From Schistocephalus solidus (lineage: Eukaryota; Platyhelminthes; Cestoda; Diphyllobothriidea; Diphyllobothriidae): a stretch of DNA of 64,000 nt. Each line of letters starts with the position of its first letter. The first letter of the stretch is position 1. This document shows, in pieces, positions 1 to 10,430 of the stretch. Where the stretch lies: positions 186,001 through 250,000 of the forward strand of contig WEDG01004634.1 of assembly GCA_017591395.1 (NCBI GenBank). Reading direction: 5' to 3'. Both the position numbers and the translations under genes were made by a program. Below the pieces are notes generated by a model. The model saw only the letters and a list, made by a program, of their open reading frames with translations, was not told the DNA's origin and ran no database searches.

Positions 1-186
1 CCAGGCCTTGAAAAACGCCACTCGTGATCGGTTGAGGCGTCGAGTAGCTATTACCTACTAAGACCTTCTGGCTGCGGTTAGACAAGTAGGAACCAATGAA
101 GTCAAGGAGAGGAGGCCGGATGCCGAGGGCTTCCAGTTTCACCAGAAGACGTCTGTGTGGTACCTTGTCAAAGGCTTTGCTCAGGT
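1..186 (-). pseudogene. LINE reverse transcriptase fragment (CR1/jockey-like)
   Basis: Read on the minus strand this stretch gives an uninterrupted piece of a non-LTR reverse transcriptase: DLSKAFDKVPHRRLL, then a KLEALGIR stretch and a SYLSNRSQKV stretch. This is the conserved RT block that holds the first catalytic aspartate (…F-D-xV-PH) and the helix after it. The copy runs off the left edge of the window and stops abruptly at about 186, where unrelated repeats begin exactly upstream of the DLSKAFD codons. It is a remnant, not a gene. The family is jockey/CR1-like by the wording of the motif. It resembles the RT of the other LINEs here only loosely, so it may be a separate family. Confidence 0.8.
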
Positions 187-300
187 CAATTCGGACGCGA
201 ATCGGACGCGAATCGGATCCGATGGTACGAATTTTCGGACGCCAATCGGATCCGACCATGACTTCGTATTTGGACGCGAATCGGATCCGAAAATTCGTAT
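187..300. repeat. Palindromic minisatellite of GGACGCGAATCGGA units
   Basis: The word GGACGCGAATCGGA or a one-base variant occurs four times. Three of these are followed by TCCGA, so each carries the perfect palindrome TCGGATCCGA. The 12-mer CGAATTTTCGGA is also present as its exact reverse complement about 50 bases later. The block abuts the truncated RT above and looks like a small local expansion at a breakpoint. The open frames across it are by-products of the repeat. Confidence 0.6.
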
Positions 301-513
301 CTCGTTTTTTCAACCGCACAGCTGAACCCCTTACTCCTTTGGTTGACGCCCATACTAGCTAAACGGTTTAAAACGATCCCCATTACATTCTAATCGAATA
401 TTTATTAATGATAAGATGACTCTCGGAAGACTGGGTGAGCAAGTAAAATATATTTTGTTTAAAAATATGCAAAGCGTAAGTGTACAAAAAACAATCTTAT
501 AAATTTCTCCTAA
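301..513. other. No gene seen
   Basis: AT-rich stretch between the minisatellite and the last exon of the DUF4806-like gene. No domain, RNA or repeat was recognised. Confidence 0.5.
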
Positions 514-1290
514 TCAGTTGTCCTGTGTCGATGGACCCGGCAGTCCCTCAGCCGTTTCATAAGGTATCCACCCTGTAATGAAAAGACAATAAAATTAGTG
601 ATGGTGAGTAAACAATGCGCATATGTTTATGTAGTAAATGTTTGTATAAAAGGTTGATAATTAAAATCTACCTACCGTCAGCACAGTGCCCCAGGGTTGC
701 CTTTAAGCCCCTTTTCTGCAGTCGGTCATATGCCTTTTTAAAGGCATTTTTGAAAGCTCGTTTCTAGCTGCAATTTGTCAGCCTTTTGTGAAATATTCCA
801 GAGATTGAAGACGTCTGCGGGTGCATGTGTGCTGCAGCTACCAATATGCTCATCTATGCGATGCCGTGTGGCCGCCACCTCCACTTTCAGAGCCTGCAAA
901 AGCCTTATTTGTTGCATTCGGCTTTGCATGATTCATCGAAGACTTTCTTTGACGGCTGAGCGGCTGGGTTTTCGTGTTTTATTAGCACGTCGCCTCTTTT
1001 GTTTGCGCCTATTTCCGTCTAGGAAGATTATCTATGTAAGGTAATGGCTTACCCGCATGTGAAGGAGACTGGGCAATAGGCATAGTGATGCTAGAACCGC
1101 TGCTACCAGATGAATTTTCCTAAAAAATGTAACGGTGGTAATTGTTCTGCGTACCGATGACGACGAGAGGGACGGGATGTTCGTAACGAATACGTTGGAA
1201 TCTATAGGACATTTCTAAGTTTTTCTGGGACGCCCACTATAAAATCCATCTTCAGACATAATGAGCTACAACCCAACAGGAAAAATAGGG
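514..1290 (-). pseudogene. DUF4806-like partner gene of the transposon, probably spliced
   Basis: On the minus strand a coiled region (QQIRLLQALKVEVAATRHR) is followed by a segment ending SQKADKLQLETSFQK and, after one in-frame stop, KAYDRLQKRGLK. This layout (short coiled coil, then a domain of about 60 residues rich in L/K/E) is that of DUF4806-type proteins, and it aligns with the clearer copies at 37.1 and 39.1 kb. Splice-like signals fit a last intron: donor GTAGGT just below 676, acceptor TTTTCATTACAG just above 572, and a final exon at 514-572 encoding GWIPYETAEGLPGPSTQDN before a stop. The upstream part (960-1290) is uncertain. The gene lies just downstream of the transposase on the same strand, as DUF4806 genes do beside this transposase family in other animals (from memory). 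At least two in-frame stops suggest decay. Confidence 0.45.
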
Positions 1291-1514
1291 ATTAGGAATG
1301 CAAAAACTATCTAATCATTCACTGCCTCCCTTCACTGTCCACGAATCAATAGCTGCAAACTGTTGGGTTGTAGGATTGATGGACAGCGACCGTTGAACGG
1401 TGAGAATTACAGTGAGAAAATAAAACCTAGTACGAGAATATGAGGGAAAGTTACCGTCCGACGCAGTCTTCAAAATATTTATCATGTCTGCGGCATGCTT
1501 GGCTCATTCCATGA

Positions 1515-3527
1515 TGTTAGTCCTCCATGTCCCATCGTCCAGTGATTTCGATTAAGACCAGGTGATCGTTTAAGGGGAAGCATGCGTATTTCCGGACGGT
1601 GGACGGCAATGGGCTTGTTTTGAGTACGTTCCCTAATGTAGCTTTATAAACGTTAATAAATGACGAGTTCTCAGGATAATCAAATAAATCCTCAACATTT
1701 TCATGGTCTACAAACACTAAGCCTATGTCGCCACTCGAATAGCGGACAATATTCTGCACACATACTAATTTATCGCCTACCAGAAGTGACCCATTTGATG
1801 GCGTCGTACCAACTATTAAGCGTTTGTTCTTAATATACCGAAACTGTGTAAACTAACCACCCGATGGTGGTAGTGGCCCGTCGCGGTGTTCATAGGCAGA
1901 AGTCCATTCTGATCGACCACTTAACGACCGCCGCTCTGCCTGCAATTCTCCTAGCCTACGGACTACTGGCTGAAGTGGCTGTGATGGTTTCCTAAGCATG
2001 CGCTTCATTTCCTAGATAACTTTCAAAAGGAAAAGACGAGAAACTATCAAGGGGACCATGTCGTTGGACACCATCTGGTAGATGAACAATGCTGTGAACA
2101 TTGTACACCATTTCCGACTTACCATATAAGGACGAGTATTTTTCTACAAACATTTTCAACAGTTGCCTACTGTAGGGCATCCATTCTTTGCATGAATGGG
2201 GACGAAGAAGACAGCGTATTGCCGTGAACAATAGTAAAAAGTGCTTCCAATATCTTTTGTGAAGGACATCTTTAAGGACGACTATACCGGTGTACAGTAG
2301 AAACTGACGAAGTTCAGTGCCCTTCCAGGTATCGGAATCAGTAATGGACCTTGCGCGCTGTGAAAATTCCCGTGGCAAGTAGGTATAACGTGACTTTAAT
2401 CTATCATTCACCGTAGATAGTGCCTCAGGTGACAACCGGAAGTGAACTTCTCTTGGGCTTTTCAGCTACAAGTTAAGTATACGTCGCATTACACCCAGGT
2501 TAACTAAATGTAGAGGATCTAAAGGAAAGGAAGTAATCATTCCCACCTTACATGCTAGCAATGGTGAAGTGCCGATACGATGGCAGTCATCTATTACGGA
2601 GAGGAAAGTGGCATCCGTCCTCAAACGCTCTGAGACGCTATCATATACTACTTTATCTACGTAATCACCTTTAACACAACACCTCTCACAGCCATAATAG
2701 GCGTTCACATTCTTAATTTGCTTAATAAAAGCTCTCGCTGGAGCATCGCAAATTACAGCTGCTAAACGAAACCGAAGGGATCTATCGATATGTTCGACAC
2801 GCAGACCATCTCTGGCCAAAGATTTTAATTCTTTAGCGAGCGGCATACAGAAAGTTTGTACATCTGAGGGCTTTCCATAGACACAGTAAATTCCCACAAC
2901 GAATATTTCACTAACAAAGGGCTCCATGATTCTACCTAGGATAGGCCAAAACCCGCGCTTAGTTTTCTTATGTATGGGGAGCCCATCAATAGCTAAATAA
3001 GTTACAACACAATTGCCTATTAGACGCCTGGTAGGGTCTTTAAACTGCTCAGTTAACTTGTTTACAAGTCCTAAATGAACGTACTCACATCTGCCCATTG
3101 CCGTTACCGTTGATACATAACTTACACCACCAAACAGCGTTCGTGCGTCTGCAGGAAGGTCCGAGGTCAGCCGTCTGATTATCTTCAGAAGACTGCTCAG
3201 ATGAATCAGTGGTATACGCGAGCGTCTTGCCCATGAACTCAGAGCCTCTCGTACTGTAGGTTTCTCTTCAATTGTAGGTGTGCTTGAAGATTCTTTTGCA
3301 GCCACGTCAGATCTATCTAACGTCCAACGTGTCTCCTCATCAACAGAGGAAATCTCAGTGTCCGAGTCATCATATGAGGAACTAGAGGAAGAGGTCAGCT
3401 GCCACGACGATGAAGATGAGTCGGACGAATACATTTCCCTCATATTCTCGGCAATTTCACGTAAATCAGCCAGAAACCCTTTCTGAGCACGTCTATTAAG
3501 TGTTCTCTCAGAGACTGCTCTAAACAT
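1515..3527 (-). pseudogene. CACTA/EnSpm-like DDE transposase, nearly full length
   Basis: One minus-strand reading of about 670 codons with three lesions: a TAG at 2466-2468, a one-base frameshift near 2015 and a TAG at 1853-1855. In each case the expected protein continues directly behind the lesion, so no intron is needed. In order: an acidic Ser-rich N-terminus (residues 30-70), a first catalytic-type Asp in LAIDGLPIHKKTKRGFW, a C-x2-C element (YYGCERCCVKGDYV), a second Asp in FPLDPLHLVNLGVMRRIL, a LPREFSQRARS…FRQFLLYTG-type helix block, and a Glu in SSFPFESYLG. The tail ends CFPLNDHLVLIEITG. This is the animal 'transposase domain' family that I place near tnp2/CACTA; the superfamily call is tentative. 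The start Met at 3527 is chosen because the N-terminus resembles that of the second copy at 38234. The mild damage suggests fairly recent inactivation. Confidence 0.75.
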
Positions 3528-3529
3528 TC

Positions 3530-3887
3530 TGCAAAAAAAGCAAAAAAATGGTCAGTATAGACAGAACAGGGGTGCAGGCAGTTAAGCGACCGCGTCGCAG
3601 CATGACAGAGCAGGAAATGGCGTGGCACGGCACGCGCGGGATTGACAGCTCAGTGCCCGATCGATTTTTCCAATACCACTGCGCGCATTCTCTTTGCGCC
3701 CTTAGCGACGCGTCATCGGGATTCATTAGCAACCAATCAAATTCCAGATGCGATTGACGTACGAACGTTCGAGCCTCGAATCGTATTTCATTGCTATTAG
3801 GGAAGTAGATCATAAACACTGACGCTGCTCATTACGAAGGGAAGTGACAAGAGTCAGAAAAGCTAAATGACACACTTTGCATAACCA
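3530..3887. other. Flank of the transposase gene, no gene seen
   Basis: Upstream side of the transposase. A promoter or terminal inverted repeat would be expected here, but I could not identify terminal repeats by eye. Open frames in this stretch are short and show no family resemblance. Confidence 0.4.
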
Positions 3888-4548
3888 ACTCTTGACAACC
3901 TTGATTCTTTTCTCCGAATTTGCAACCCTGACGATAGTCTCCAGGTTCTGTTGATGATCGAGGCGAGTTCTGATGGTTTCGCCTCTTTGGTTATGGACTA
4001 TGCAGTCAGCAAGGTCGCATCTCGGTGATGATCTCGTGACCTCTACTGTCCCCTCTTCGTTTTGACAATGTTGTCTACGATGAGTTCATCCTCTCTCACC
4101 TCCACTGGTGTTAATAAACAGTAGCTCTGACTGCTATATTATCTCTCACCCGACAAGGAGCGTTCCGAACCCTCATACGTTTTCAGCAACATCACAATAC
4201 TATCCCATTGCATTTAGCCATGAATTTTTTAGTGAAGCAGTTTTTTTCTCCTATTGTTTTAAAATTGGCGGCTCGCCGAACTCCGCCTCCGATTTAACCA
4301 TAGGCGTTTTTTTACTGCTTCTTTTCCAGTTCACCGTATATGCCAAAGATTGTTGACTTTTGTTTTAAAAATGGCAAATCGTTTTCAATCGGATATGTTT
4401 ACCATACTACTCATTTCTGCTGTTCATATGGATGCTCACATAGTGCAGCAATTATCCACTTTCTATTTATTTAAACCACGGTACTAAGTTTGTAGTGATG
4501 GGACCCTCTGGGCCTTAAATATACAATTTATTATTTATTATTATTTAA
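3888..4548 (+). repeat. Repeat X, plus-strand copy
   Basis: This 660-bp stretch recurs as its reverse complement at about 33418-34080. Shared landmarks include CTCTTGACAACCTT near the start, GACCTCTACTGTCCCCTC, CAAGGAGCGTTCCGAACC, TCCGCCTCCGATTTAACC and the tail GGGCCTTAAATATACAATTT followed by a TTTA/TTA-rich run. A shared 3' end with an A/T simple-repeat tail and ragged 5' homology is what 5'-truncated retroelement copies look like. A frame at 4108-4356 could be a degraded C-terminus, but it matches nothing I recognise. The tail abuts the truncated LINE-C reverse transcriptase at about 4560. Confidence 0.7.
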
Positions 4549-4559
4549 AACCATATTGC

Positions 4560-5455
4560 GAGTCGCTTAAGAGCTTATTTCTAAGCAAAAGTCGAGAATT
4601 TGATTAAAAATATTTTTTTCAAGATGTTTTGCTAAAGCCGGGCTTTTATGAACGCCTCGATGATTATTTACGTCCGAACGAGATCCCGAATTGAAGACAG
4701 GAAGAATAATAGATGTCTTCCATGAGTCAGGAAAGAATCCGTTTGAAAGATAAACTGAGAATATATGGCTAAGCAATAGGGGAAAGCTTGGCACTCTCTT
4801 AATAACTGAGTTTGGAATACCGTCAGTCCCCGAAGAGTGCGAGTTTTTCAGACGCATTATTTGCTTACGAATTAGTTCTATGGAGAAATCAATGGTGCTG
4901 ATAACATTAAATGAGGATGCCTGAAACGTCGGAACCGGTTCAGATTCCAACGTAGGATGATTTGCAAAGAATGCACTAAACAATTCTGCCTTGTCAGAGT
5001 CTTCGAGAACGAATTTCTTAGTTTCATTAAGTAATGGAGGTATTTCATAACCTCGTTCAGAGCAGGATCGACGGCGGAACAGTTGAGCAACAGATTTTGC
5101 AGAGTTTGGCTCGCTGAGTGCGCACGATTCCCTCTGTCTGTCCCGTGCAAGCCGAATCTTAGAGGCTAATTCAAAAATCTCTGCGATCCTTAGATGTACA
5201 GATAACGAACTAGTATATTGATCTTTCAACTGCTTCCTCAATTTTCTTAGTCGTGGCATAAGAAAGCGGGGGACGTTGGATTCTGAAGTGGAGGGCTTGA
5301 CAATTTTGGTTGGCACAAGTTCCAGGATGTTATTTGAAACGACTGACATGAAGTCAGAAAGACTTGCTGCATCGTTCTTGGAGGAGAGATGTTGCAAATC
5401 CAATGAGTCCAAAAAGTTGTTAATTAAGCTCACATCTGCGAGATCAAAAGTATGA
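4560..5455 (-). pseudogene. LINE-C: linker and N-terminal part of reverse transcriptase
   Basis: A minus-strand frame of 288 codons. It starts in the linker between endonuclease and RT (RFLMPRLRKLRKQLKDQY, then LFSAFFAN) and enters the RT with LKNSHSSGTDGIPNSVI, the usual SPG.DGIP block, followed by the SDWKTS-type block (FFPDSWKTSIILPVFNSG) and a degraded SxLAKxLEK block. It stops before the catalytic FxDF and FADD boxes. The missing 3' part is replaced by repeat X, whose A/T tail ends at 4548. The frame continues from the endonuclease frame upstream after stops and shifts, so this is one old LINE copy. Confidence 0.85.
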
Positions 5456-6190
5456 TAGGTATGAATGGCGCTAGCCTTTTTCGATGAGAAAATTAGTAAG
5501 CAACAGTGAATTAATGTATGGTCACTTTGGAAGAGGCCCTGCTTAAAAGCAACGAAGAGGGGAGCAATGTCAATTGTGAAAATCAGGTCTTAAATATGCT
5601 TGTCTCTCGTTGAAGAACGGACAAGCTGTGACCAATTAGAGAAATTAATGGTATCTAGGAAAGGCTGAAATCTGGGTGGACAAAAGTTTGAAATCCAGTC
5701 GATTTCTGGAAACTTAAAATCCCCAGCGATTATTTTAATGTTCAAATTGGACTCCGAAACCCATTTAAAAAAATTTCACAAAGTTTCACATCATCATCGG
5801 ATGATGAATTAGGCGGGTAGTAAATACATCCGAGAATAGCCTTTTGCCGGGGCGACAGGATAATGGATGCGAAGCAGTAATTACCAGAGAATGACGTGAC
5901 GTCTAGATCAAACGGGAAGTGCTTAAATGAAGCTTTAATATAGAGAAGACAACCACTACCTCGCTTAATAGTGCGGTCTTGACGGTAGAGATCGTACTGG
6001 TCTATGACAAGCAAAGAGTCTGAAATTAAGGGATGGGTGCAAGTGTCAGTTACACATAAAACATCAGGCATTAACTCAAAAGCAATGGCTCTCAGTTGGG
6101 CCATCTTATTTTTAACAGATCTAACATTAAGTAATATGACATCTAGGGTAGTTCGAGTATCCAAACTAGGGTTATCTTTATTAATTAAAA
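5456..6190 (-). pseudogene. LINE-C: apurinic-type endonuclease domain
   Basis: On the minus strand the APE-like endonuclease of a non-LTR element is readable: LDVILLNVRSVKNKM (first block, N-x-R-S), ELMPDVLCVTDTC (the usual ET replaced by DT), GSGCLLYIK (usually GGGV), ILGCIYYPPNSSSDD (YRPP-like), then IIAGDFKFPEIDW (GDFN block, Asn replaced by Lys) after a shift near 5742, and the SDHTLIH block near 5540. In a live element this enzyme nicks the target DNA. Changes in two active-site blocks, frameshifts and stops show that the copy is dead. Confidence 0.85.
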
Positions 6191-7390
6191 AAATTTGGAG
6201 GTGGGTAATTAAGTTGGAAGTTATTGTGGCTTGGAGGGTAATTGCCAACTGCGCCATAACAATTGGTATATAGAACGTCATTAACAAAAGGCTGAGAGGG
6301 ATGTATAGAAGGTGTAGGAATAAAACTTTCCGGTATCGAACCACCATAGGGGTAACGACCGGGATATGCCTGTTCGTAGTTAAAACGGAATGACGGGAAG
6401 TTAGATGGAATATAGGGGCTGTTGGGAGAGGGCAAGCAGCTATAAGAATTAAATGCTGGAAAGTCGGGTCTTGTATATCGGTTAACATGTTTAGGGTTAT
6501 TTGCCTGTTGGAGAGGCTTGCTTAGTTTTGGAGAGGGCAGTATGCGATTACTGAGACCTGCGCTATCTTGCTTTTGGGTCTGGGTTAGATTTACGTCCTT
6601 CGGAAAACCTGCCTTAGGTGATATAATTTAGGGTATAAGATTACCTGTGGGGTTATGGGACGAGCTAGCTTGTGGATGGTTAAATAAGTTAAATTTAGAT
6701 GATTGCGGATTGTGTATTTGAAGAAGGTTATTTATGCGATGTGGCTCGGGAAATTTCCAGGAGAGGCCTGGAGGATTGCGTTTAAGAGGGGAAACTGGCA
6801 GTCTATGTGCTTTAGATGGGTTAGACGGTATAAGTGCTTTAGACGGGGTCGCAGACATTACAGGCGGGCTAAAAACACCGGAAATTGCAGTATGCGGCCA
6901 CGGGGGAGACGAAGTAGAAGGTTGAGTGGAGGGGCTGACCGAACTAGACATCTGAGGAGATTAATGAGCTGTTGCATTGACGTTAGTGGAAATACGACCA
7001 GACTTATGAATATAAGTTCAGAAATTGATGATAGGAAGTACCCATTTCTTGCTCCATTCGTGTAAGATCTTGACAAAGGAAACATTTTGTCATTTCCAAA
7101 TAGTGAGAAGTGCGACCTCGTTGAGCAAAGAATTAGTCAACCTCAACTGTTAAAAACAATTTAACTAGTTTAGGAGGATTCTTGCTACGCGAAGAGAGGC
7201 ATTTTGCTTCCACTATTTTGTAGTTGAAACCACCCGAGTACAAAAAGTCCATAGCAAAGTCAACTGGACGTCTGTGTATGGGAGCATTTTTTAGGAGAAA
7301 ATTGTGATTACGTTTCTGTCTATCAAAAGCCTTGCTGTTCACCCTTTTTAACTCTCCTTTTTGTTTCCCTGAATGTTCATCACTCCGCAC
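6190..7390 (-). pseudogene. LINE-C: ORF1-like region, Pro/Ser-rich, broken
   Basis: Upstream of the endonuclease several minus-strand frames are low-complexity and proline/serine-rich (for example 6181-6435 with SPNSPYIPSNFPS, and 6628-6951 with STQPSTSSPPWP). At about 7000-7060 one frame contains QDLTRMEQEMG, similar to the xDLT..EQ motif in the C-terminal part of LINE nucleic-acid-binding ORF1 proteins. The frame at 7133-7390 (ending KLVKLFLTVEVD) would be the RRM-like part just before it. The order ORF1 motif, Pro/Ser linker, endonuclease is that of a CR1-like element. The assignment of the 7133-7390 piece is an inference. Confidence 0.55.
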
Positions 7391-7729
7391 GAACTATAGC
7401 GCATGGCCAGTGCTGGATTCTGAGGTCGTTTGATACTAAATTACTATTCCTTGCATAAACCCTGGTTATCCTGAGATCCGTTGTCTTGGATTGGCTATAG
7501 CATCCTACGTATTTGGGGTTCCTAAGCCACGGGAACTTATGTACGCCGAGTCACATCCAAGTGTAGGACCTCCGGTGTTGGCTGGAGGGTGGCTGATGAA
7601 GATTATAACCAGTTATCGTTTATGTATGCACGAACTGAAAGGTGCTGTAGTTCAATGTACAAATCGATTAAGACCTCATCTTTATGTTGGGTTCTGTTCC
7701 GCGACCACACTGGACCCAGGCTGGAAAAT
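7391..7729. other. Spacer between LINE-C and Gypsy-D
   Basis: No recognisable coding sequence. The 104-codon plus-strand frame that begins here crosses into the LTR and resembles no family I know. Confidence 0.4.
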
Positions 7730-8025
7730 CTTTAAGCAAGAAACTACGATCGATAATATGATCCCACGAAAAGTAATAAGAGTGATAAGCCACGCCAAAG
7801 GTTAAGATACGACGGAATAATCTGACGACGCCACCCAGTAAGATAGGTGGAAAATCAGTTCATGTCACCGAAGCACAAACCAGTTGGTGTGTGGCACATT
7901 AGAGTTAATCACTGCCAACTTAAACAAATATGGGTAAATGCGAGTTTAGTAAATGTATAACAAGTGGAATAACTGTAGAAATGTGTGTACCAAATAAAAT
8001 ATGGCAAAGGGCTACCACTGTAACC
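7730..8025 (-). repeat. Gypsy-D 3' LTR (low-coordinate copy)
   Basis: This stretch matches 13850-14075 in the same orientation: shared words include ATGATCCCACG / GTGATCCCACG, AAGCCACGCCAAA / AACCACGCCAAA, TATGGGTAAATGCGA, AGTAAATGTATAACA and AAATATGG. This copy carries about 75 extra bases (about 7856-7930). It sits just beyond the end of the integrase frame. Exact ends are uncertain; homology fades near 7730. Confidence 0.7.
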
Positions 8026-8084
8026 TCAGCCTAGACCGAAGGCCAACGTATAAAAAGACGCCCAAGGTTAACGCAATGTTAAAA

Positions 8085-9240
8085 CTCTTAAATGATAAAG
8101 CGCTCGGGAAAGTGGAATTGACGGCCACTACGAGTGGTGCAAATTTTTGTGGCACTGGAAGAATTAGGGTCGGGGTGGTGGGTGAAAGTGGGGTAGATGG
8201 AAAGGGTAAAGAGGATAGACGAGAGGGTAGGGAAGATAGAGGAGCACAGGGTCAGCACAGTCTTCTCATTGGCGCGGGTCCGGCAGTTTCTCTGCGACAG
8301 CGGCCTTGACCCGATCGACGCTGATCATGTCCTCATTGTCACCGCGACGGACCCGGCAGGTCTTGGCAATGCGTGAGAGAACGCGGAAAGGCCCCTTGTA
8401 TGGTGGTTCCAGCGGCTAACGCATACGGTCGCACCGACAAAATATATGGGTGCAGTTGGCAGGACCTTTTTCGACATTAGACTCGGTTGATTGAACTCGG
8501 GGCGGAACCGGGGAAAGTGAGCGCAGAGATTGCCGCAAGTGATGCACAAAACTGGTGGGGTACTCATCGGCACCACGGGAGGTTTGGGTGATCATCTCGC
8601 CTTGCAGTCGGAGGGAAGTACTAAACACTAATTCAGCTGTTCTGCAGTCCACCTCTGACTTAAGCGCCGAGCGAATGCCCAGGAGCACTAGGGGCAGGCT
8701 GGGTCATCTGCGGCACGCACGACTGTCTTTAGATGGCGGTGGAAATGTTCAACCATACCGTTAGCAGCTGGATGGTAGGGGGTCCTCCGAATGTGAGTGC
8801 AGCCAAGAAAGTTGAGGAGGGCTTGGAAAAGAGCAGATCCGAAATTGGGCATCTCGATCAGTCGTAGCCGTGGATGGGCACCGAAAACGGCGATTCAACG
8901 ACTTACGAAAGCCTTAACGATGGTGTGTACCTCCGTATTCAGCAGTAGCTTCAGCTCAGTGGGTGAAGTGGTCAATGCAGGTAAGGAAGTGAGTAAAACC
9001 ATTGGATTGAGGCAAGGGGCATACGAAATCGAGATGCCCATGACTGAACCGGGCGTCGGGGCTGGGGAAGGAGCCGGGTGGGGACTTGTTGTGGCGCCGC
9101 ACCTTGTTCCGTTGACAACTCAGACACGACCGTGCCCAAGCCTTGACATCCTTGTTCATGCCAGGCCAGATAAACCTTTGCATGAGGAGCTTTTGTGAGG
9201 CTCGCATCCCAGGGTGGGAGAGTTCACGAAGAGTGTGAAA
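8085..9240 (-). pseudogene. Gypsy-D integrase and pol C-terminus
   Basis: Minus strand, in order: the zinc-binding segment (SHPGMRASQKLLMQRFIWPG then CLSCQRNK, an H-C-C arrangement), start of the catalytic core (HGHLDFVCPLPQSNG with the first Asp, then LTCIDHFTHW), more core in broken frames, and the C-terminal part (LLLGIRSALKSEVDCRTAEL, SRIAKTCRVRRGDNE). The last recognisable words [13 protein letters not shown] at about 8100-8150 match the usual end of this pol type. Integrase joins the cDNA copy to host DNA. Several frameshifts between 8690 and 8950 prevent function. Wording of the core and the TRSGR..HFP ending fit the CsRn1/Kabuki group. Confidence 0.85.
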
Positions 9241-10430
9241 CAGCTCAACGAATCAAGACGCGCACAAAAGGGCGATGAAAAAGAGTTGGCACATCACAGA
9301 GAATGGTGACAGTCCTGGTGGTGAGTGGAACGTCCGCTAGCTGGAGACTGCTGACTGACTCGTCACCAGGACAACCGACTCGTCGTTGTTCAGCAACCAT
9401 AGCAGCAAGGTCGATCCCTTTTGAGAGATGGAAAGGGAGGATCTGGAAAGCACATCGGCTAACTCATTCTTCGTGCCATCAATGGGGCGGATGTCGGTGG
9501 TGAATTGTGAGATGTATTCCAGGTGGGCAATCTCTCTCGGGTTGTAATTGTACCGGTGGTAAATTGACCCTGATCAGGAAACGTTCAAACTGACGCTCTG
9601 AAGTTGGTGGAGGAAACTCATGAATGGCATCTACCTTGGAGGGCAGAGGATTCAAACCATCAGGGTCGACATGATGGCCAAGAAATTCGAGCGAAGGCAC
9701 ACCAAAAACGCACTCGTAGGGGTTGATGATGACGCCATACCTTTCAAGGTTGTCAAACACCAAGGCAAGATGTTCCTTATGCCCTTCAGCACTTTGACAA
9801 GCCATCAAGGGGTAATCTATGTAGCCGTAGACAAAGAACAGGTCACGCAAGTCATGGTCGATGAATCTCTTAAAAGTCTGGGCAGCATAACGAAGCCCGA
9901 ATGGCATGCGGATGAACTCAACCATTCCGAATGATGTAGCAACAGCGGTTTTGGAATGTCTTCAGGGGTGACATTACTCTGGTGGAATGAGCATACCAGG
10001 TCAAGCTTCGAGAAAAGCGCTTTGCCAAAAACGGTTCCAGTGGAATCATAAAGGTGAGGCACTGAAAAGCGATCGGGAATAGTGAGGTTGGTGAGGGCAT
10101 GGTAGTTGCCACAGGGTCACCGTCACCCGGTGTTGCATTGGGCACCATGCGCAAAGTTGACACCCAGGGGCTCTCGGACGGTCAAATATCGACCAGTTGT
10201 AGCATATGCTCGAATTCTGCTTTCGCAACCGGCAGGCACGCAGGCGCCAGTCGTCTAGGATGAGAAAAAGCAGGAGACCTGAGGTACGGATGTGGTGAAC
10301 AACACCGTGTTGAACCTTTACACTGTGAAACTGGTTGTTGGTGATGTTTGAATGTTGAAGTAGAAGCTCCCAATATCTGTATTCAGGACAGATAAATAGC
10401 AAAGGGTTTTAAAGGGAGTCAATCCTCAAA
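9241..10430 (-). pseudogene. Gypsy-D reverse transcriptase, RNase H mostly deleted
   Basis: Minus strand: an N-terminal RT part with VVHHIRTSGLL near 10300, a SVPHLYDSTGTVFGK..FSKLDL block with the first catalytic Asp near 10020, then VEFIRMPFGLRYAAQTFKRF and FFVYGYIDYP (the YIDD box with the second Asp lost), CVFGVPSLEFLGHHVDPDGL and the connection SERQFERFLI. Right after this, near 9550, the sequence jumps to the last residues of RNase H (EIAHLEYISQFTTDI, then GTKNELADVLSR), so most of RNase H is missing. Frameshifts near 9925 and 10060 break the N-terminal part. The altered YIDD box and the deletion show that the copy is dead. Confidence 0.85.

Noticed and set aside
3280..3486. Plus-strand acidic Ser/Glu-rich frame
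   Set aside because: Complement of the Ser/Asp-rich N-terminus of the transposase, whose minus-strand frame is far longer and has family motifs.
8001..8309. Plus-strand 102-codon frame, Gly/Arg-rich
   Set aside because: Lies antisense to the end of Gypsy-D pol; the minus strand carries the recognisable [13 protein letters not shown] words.
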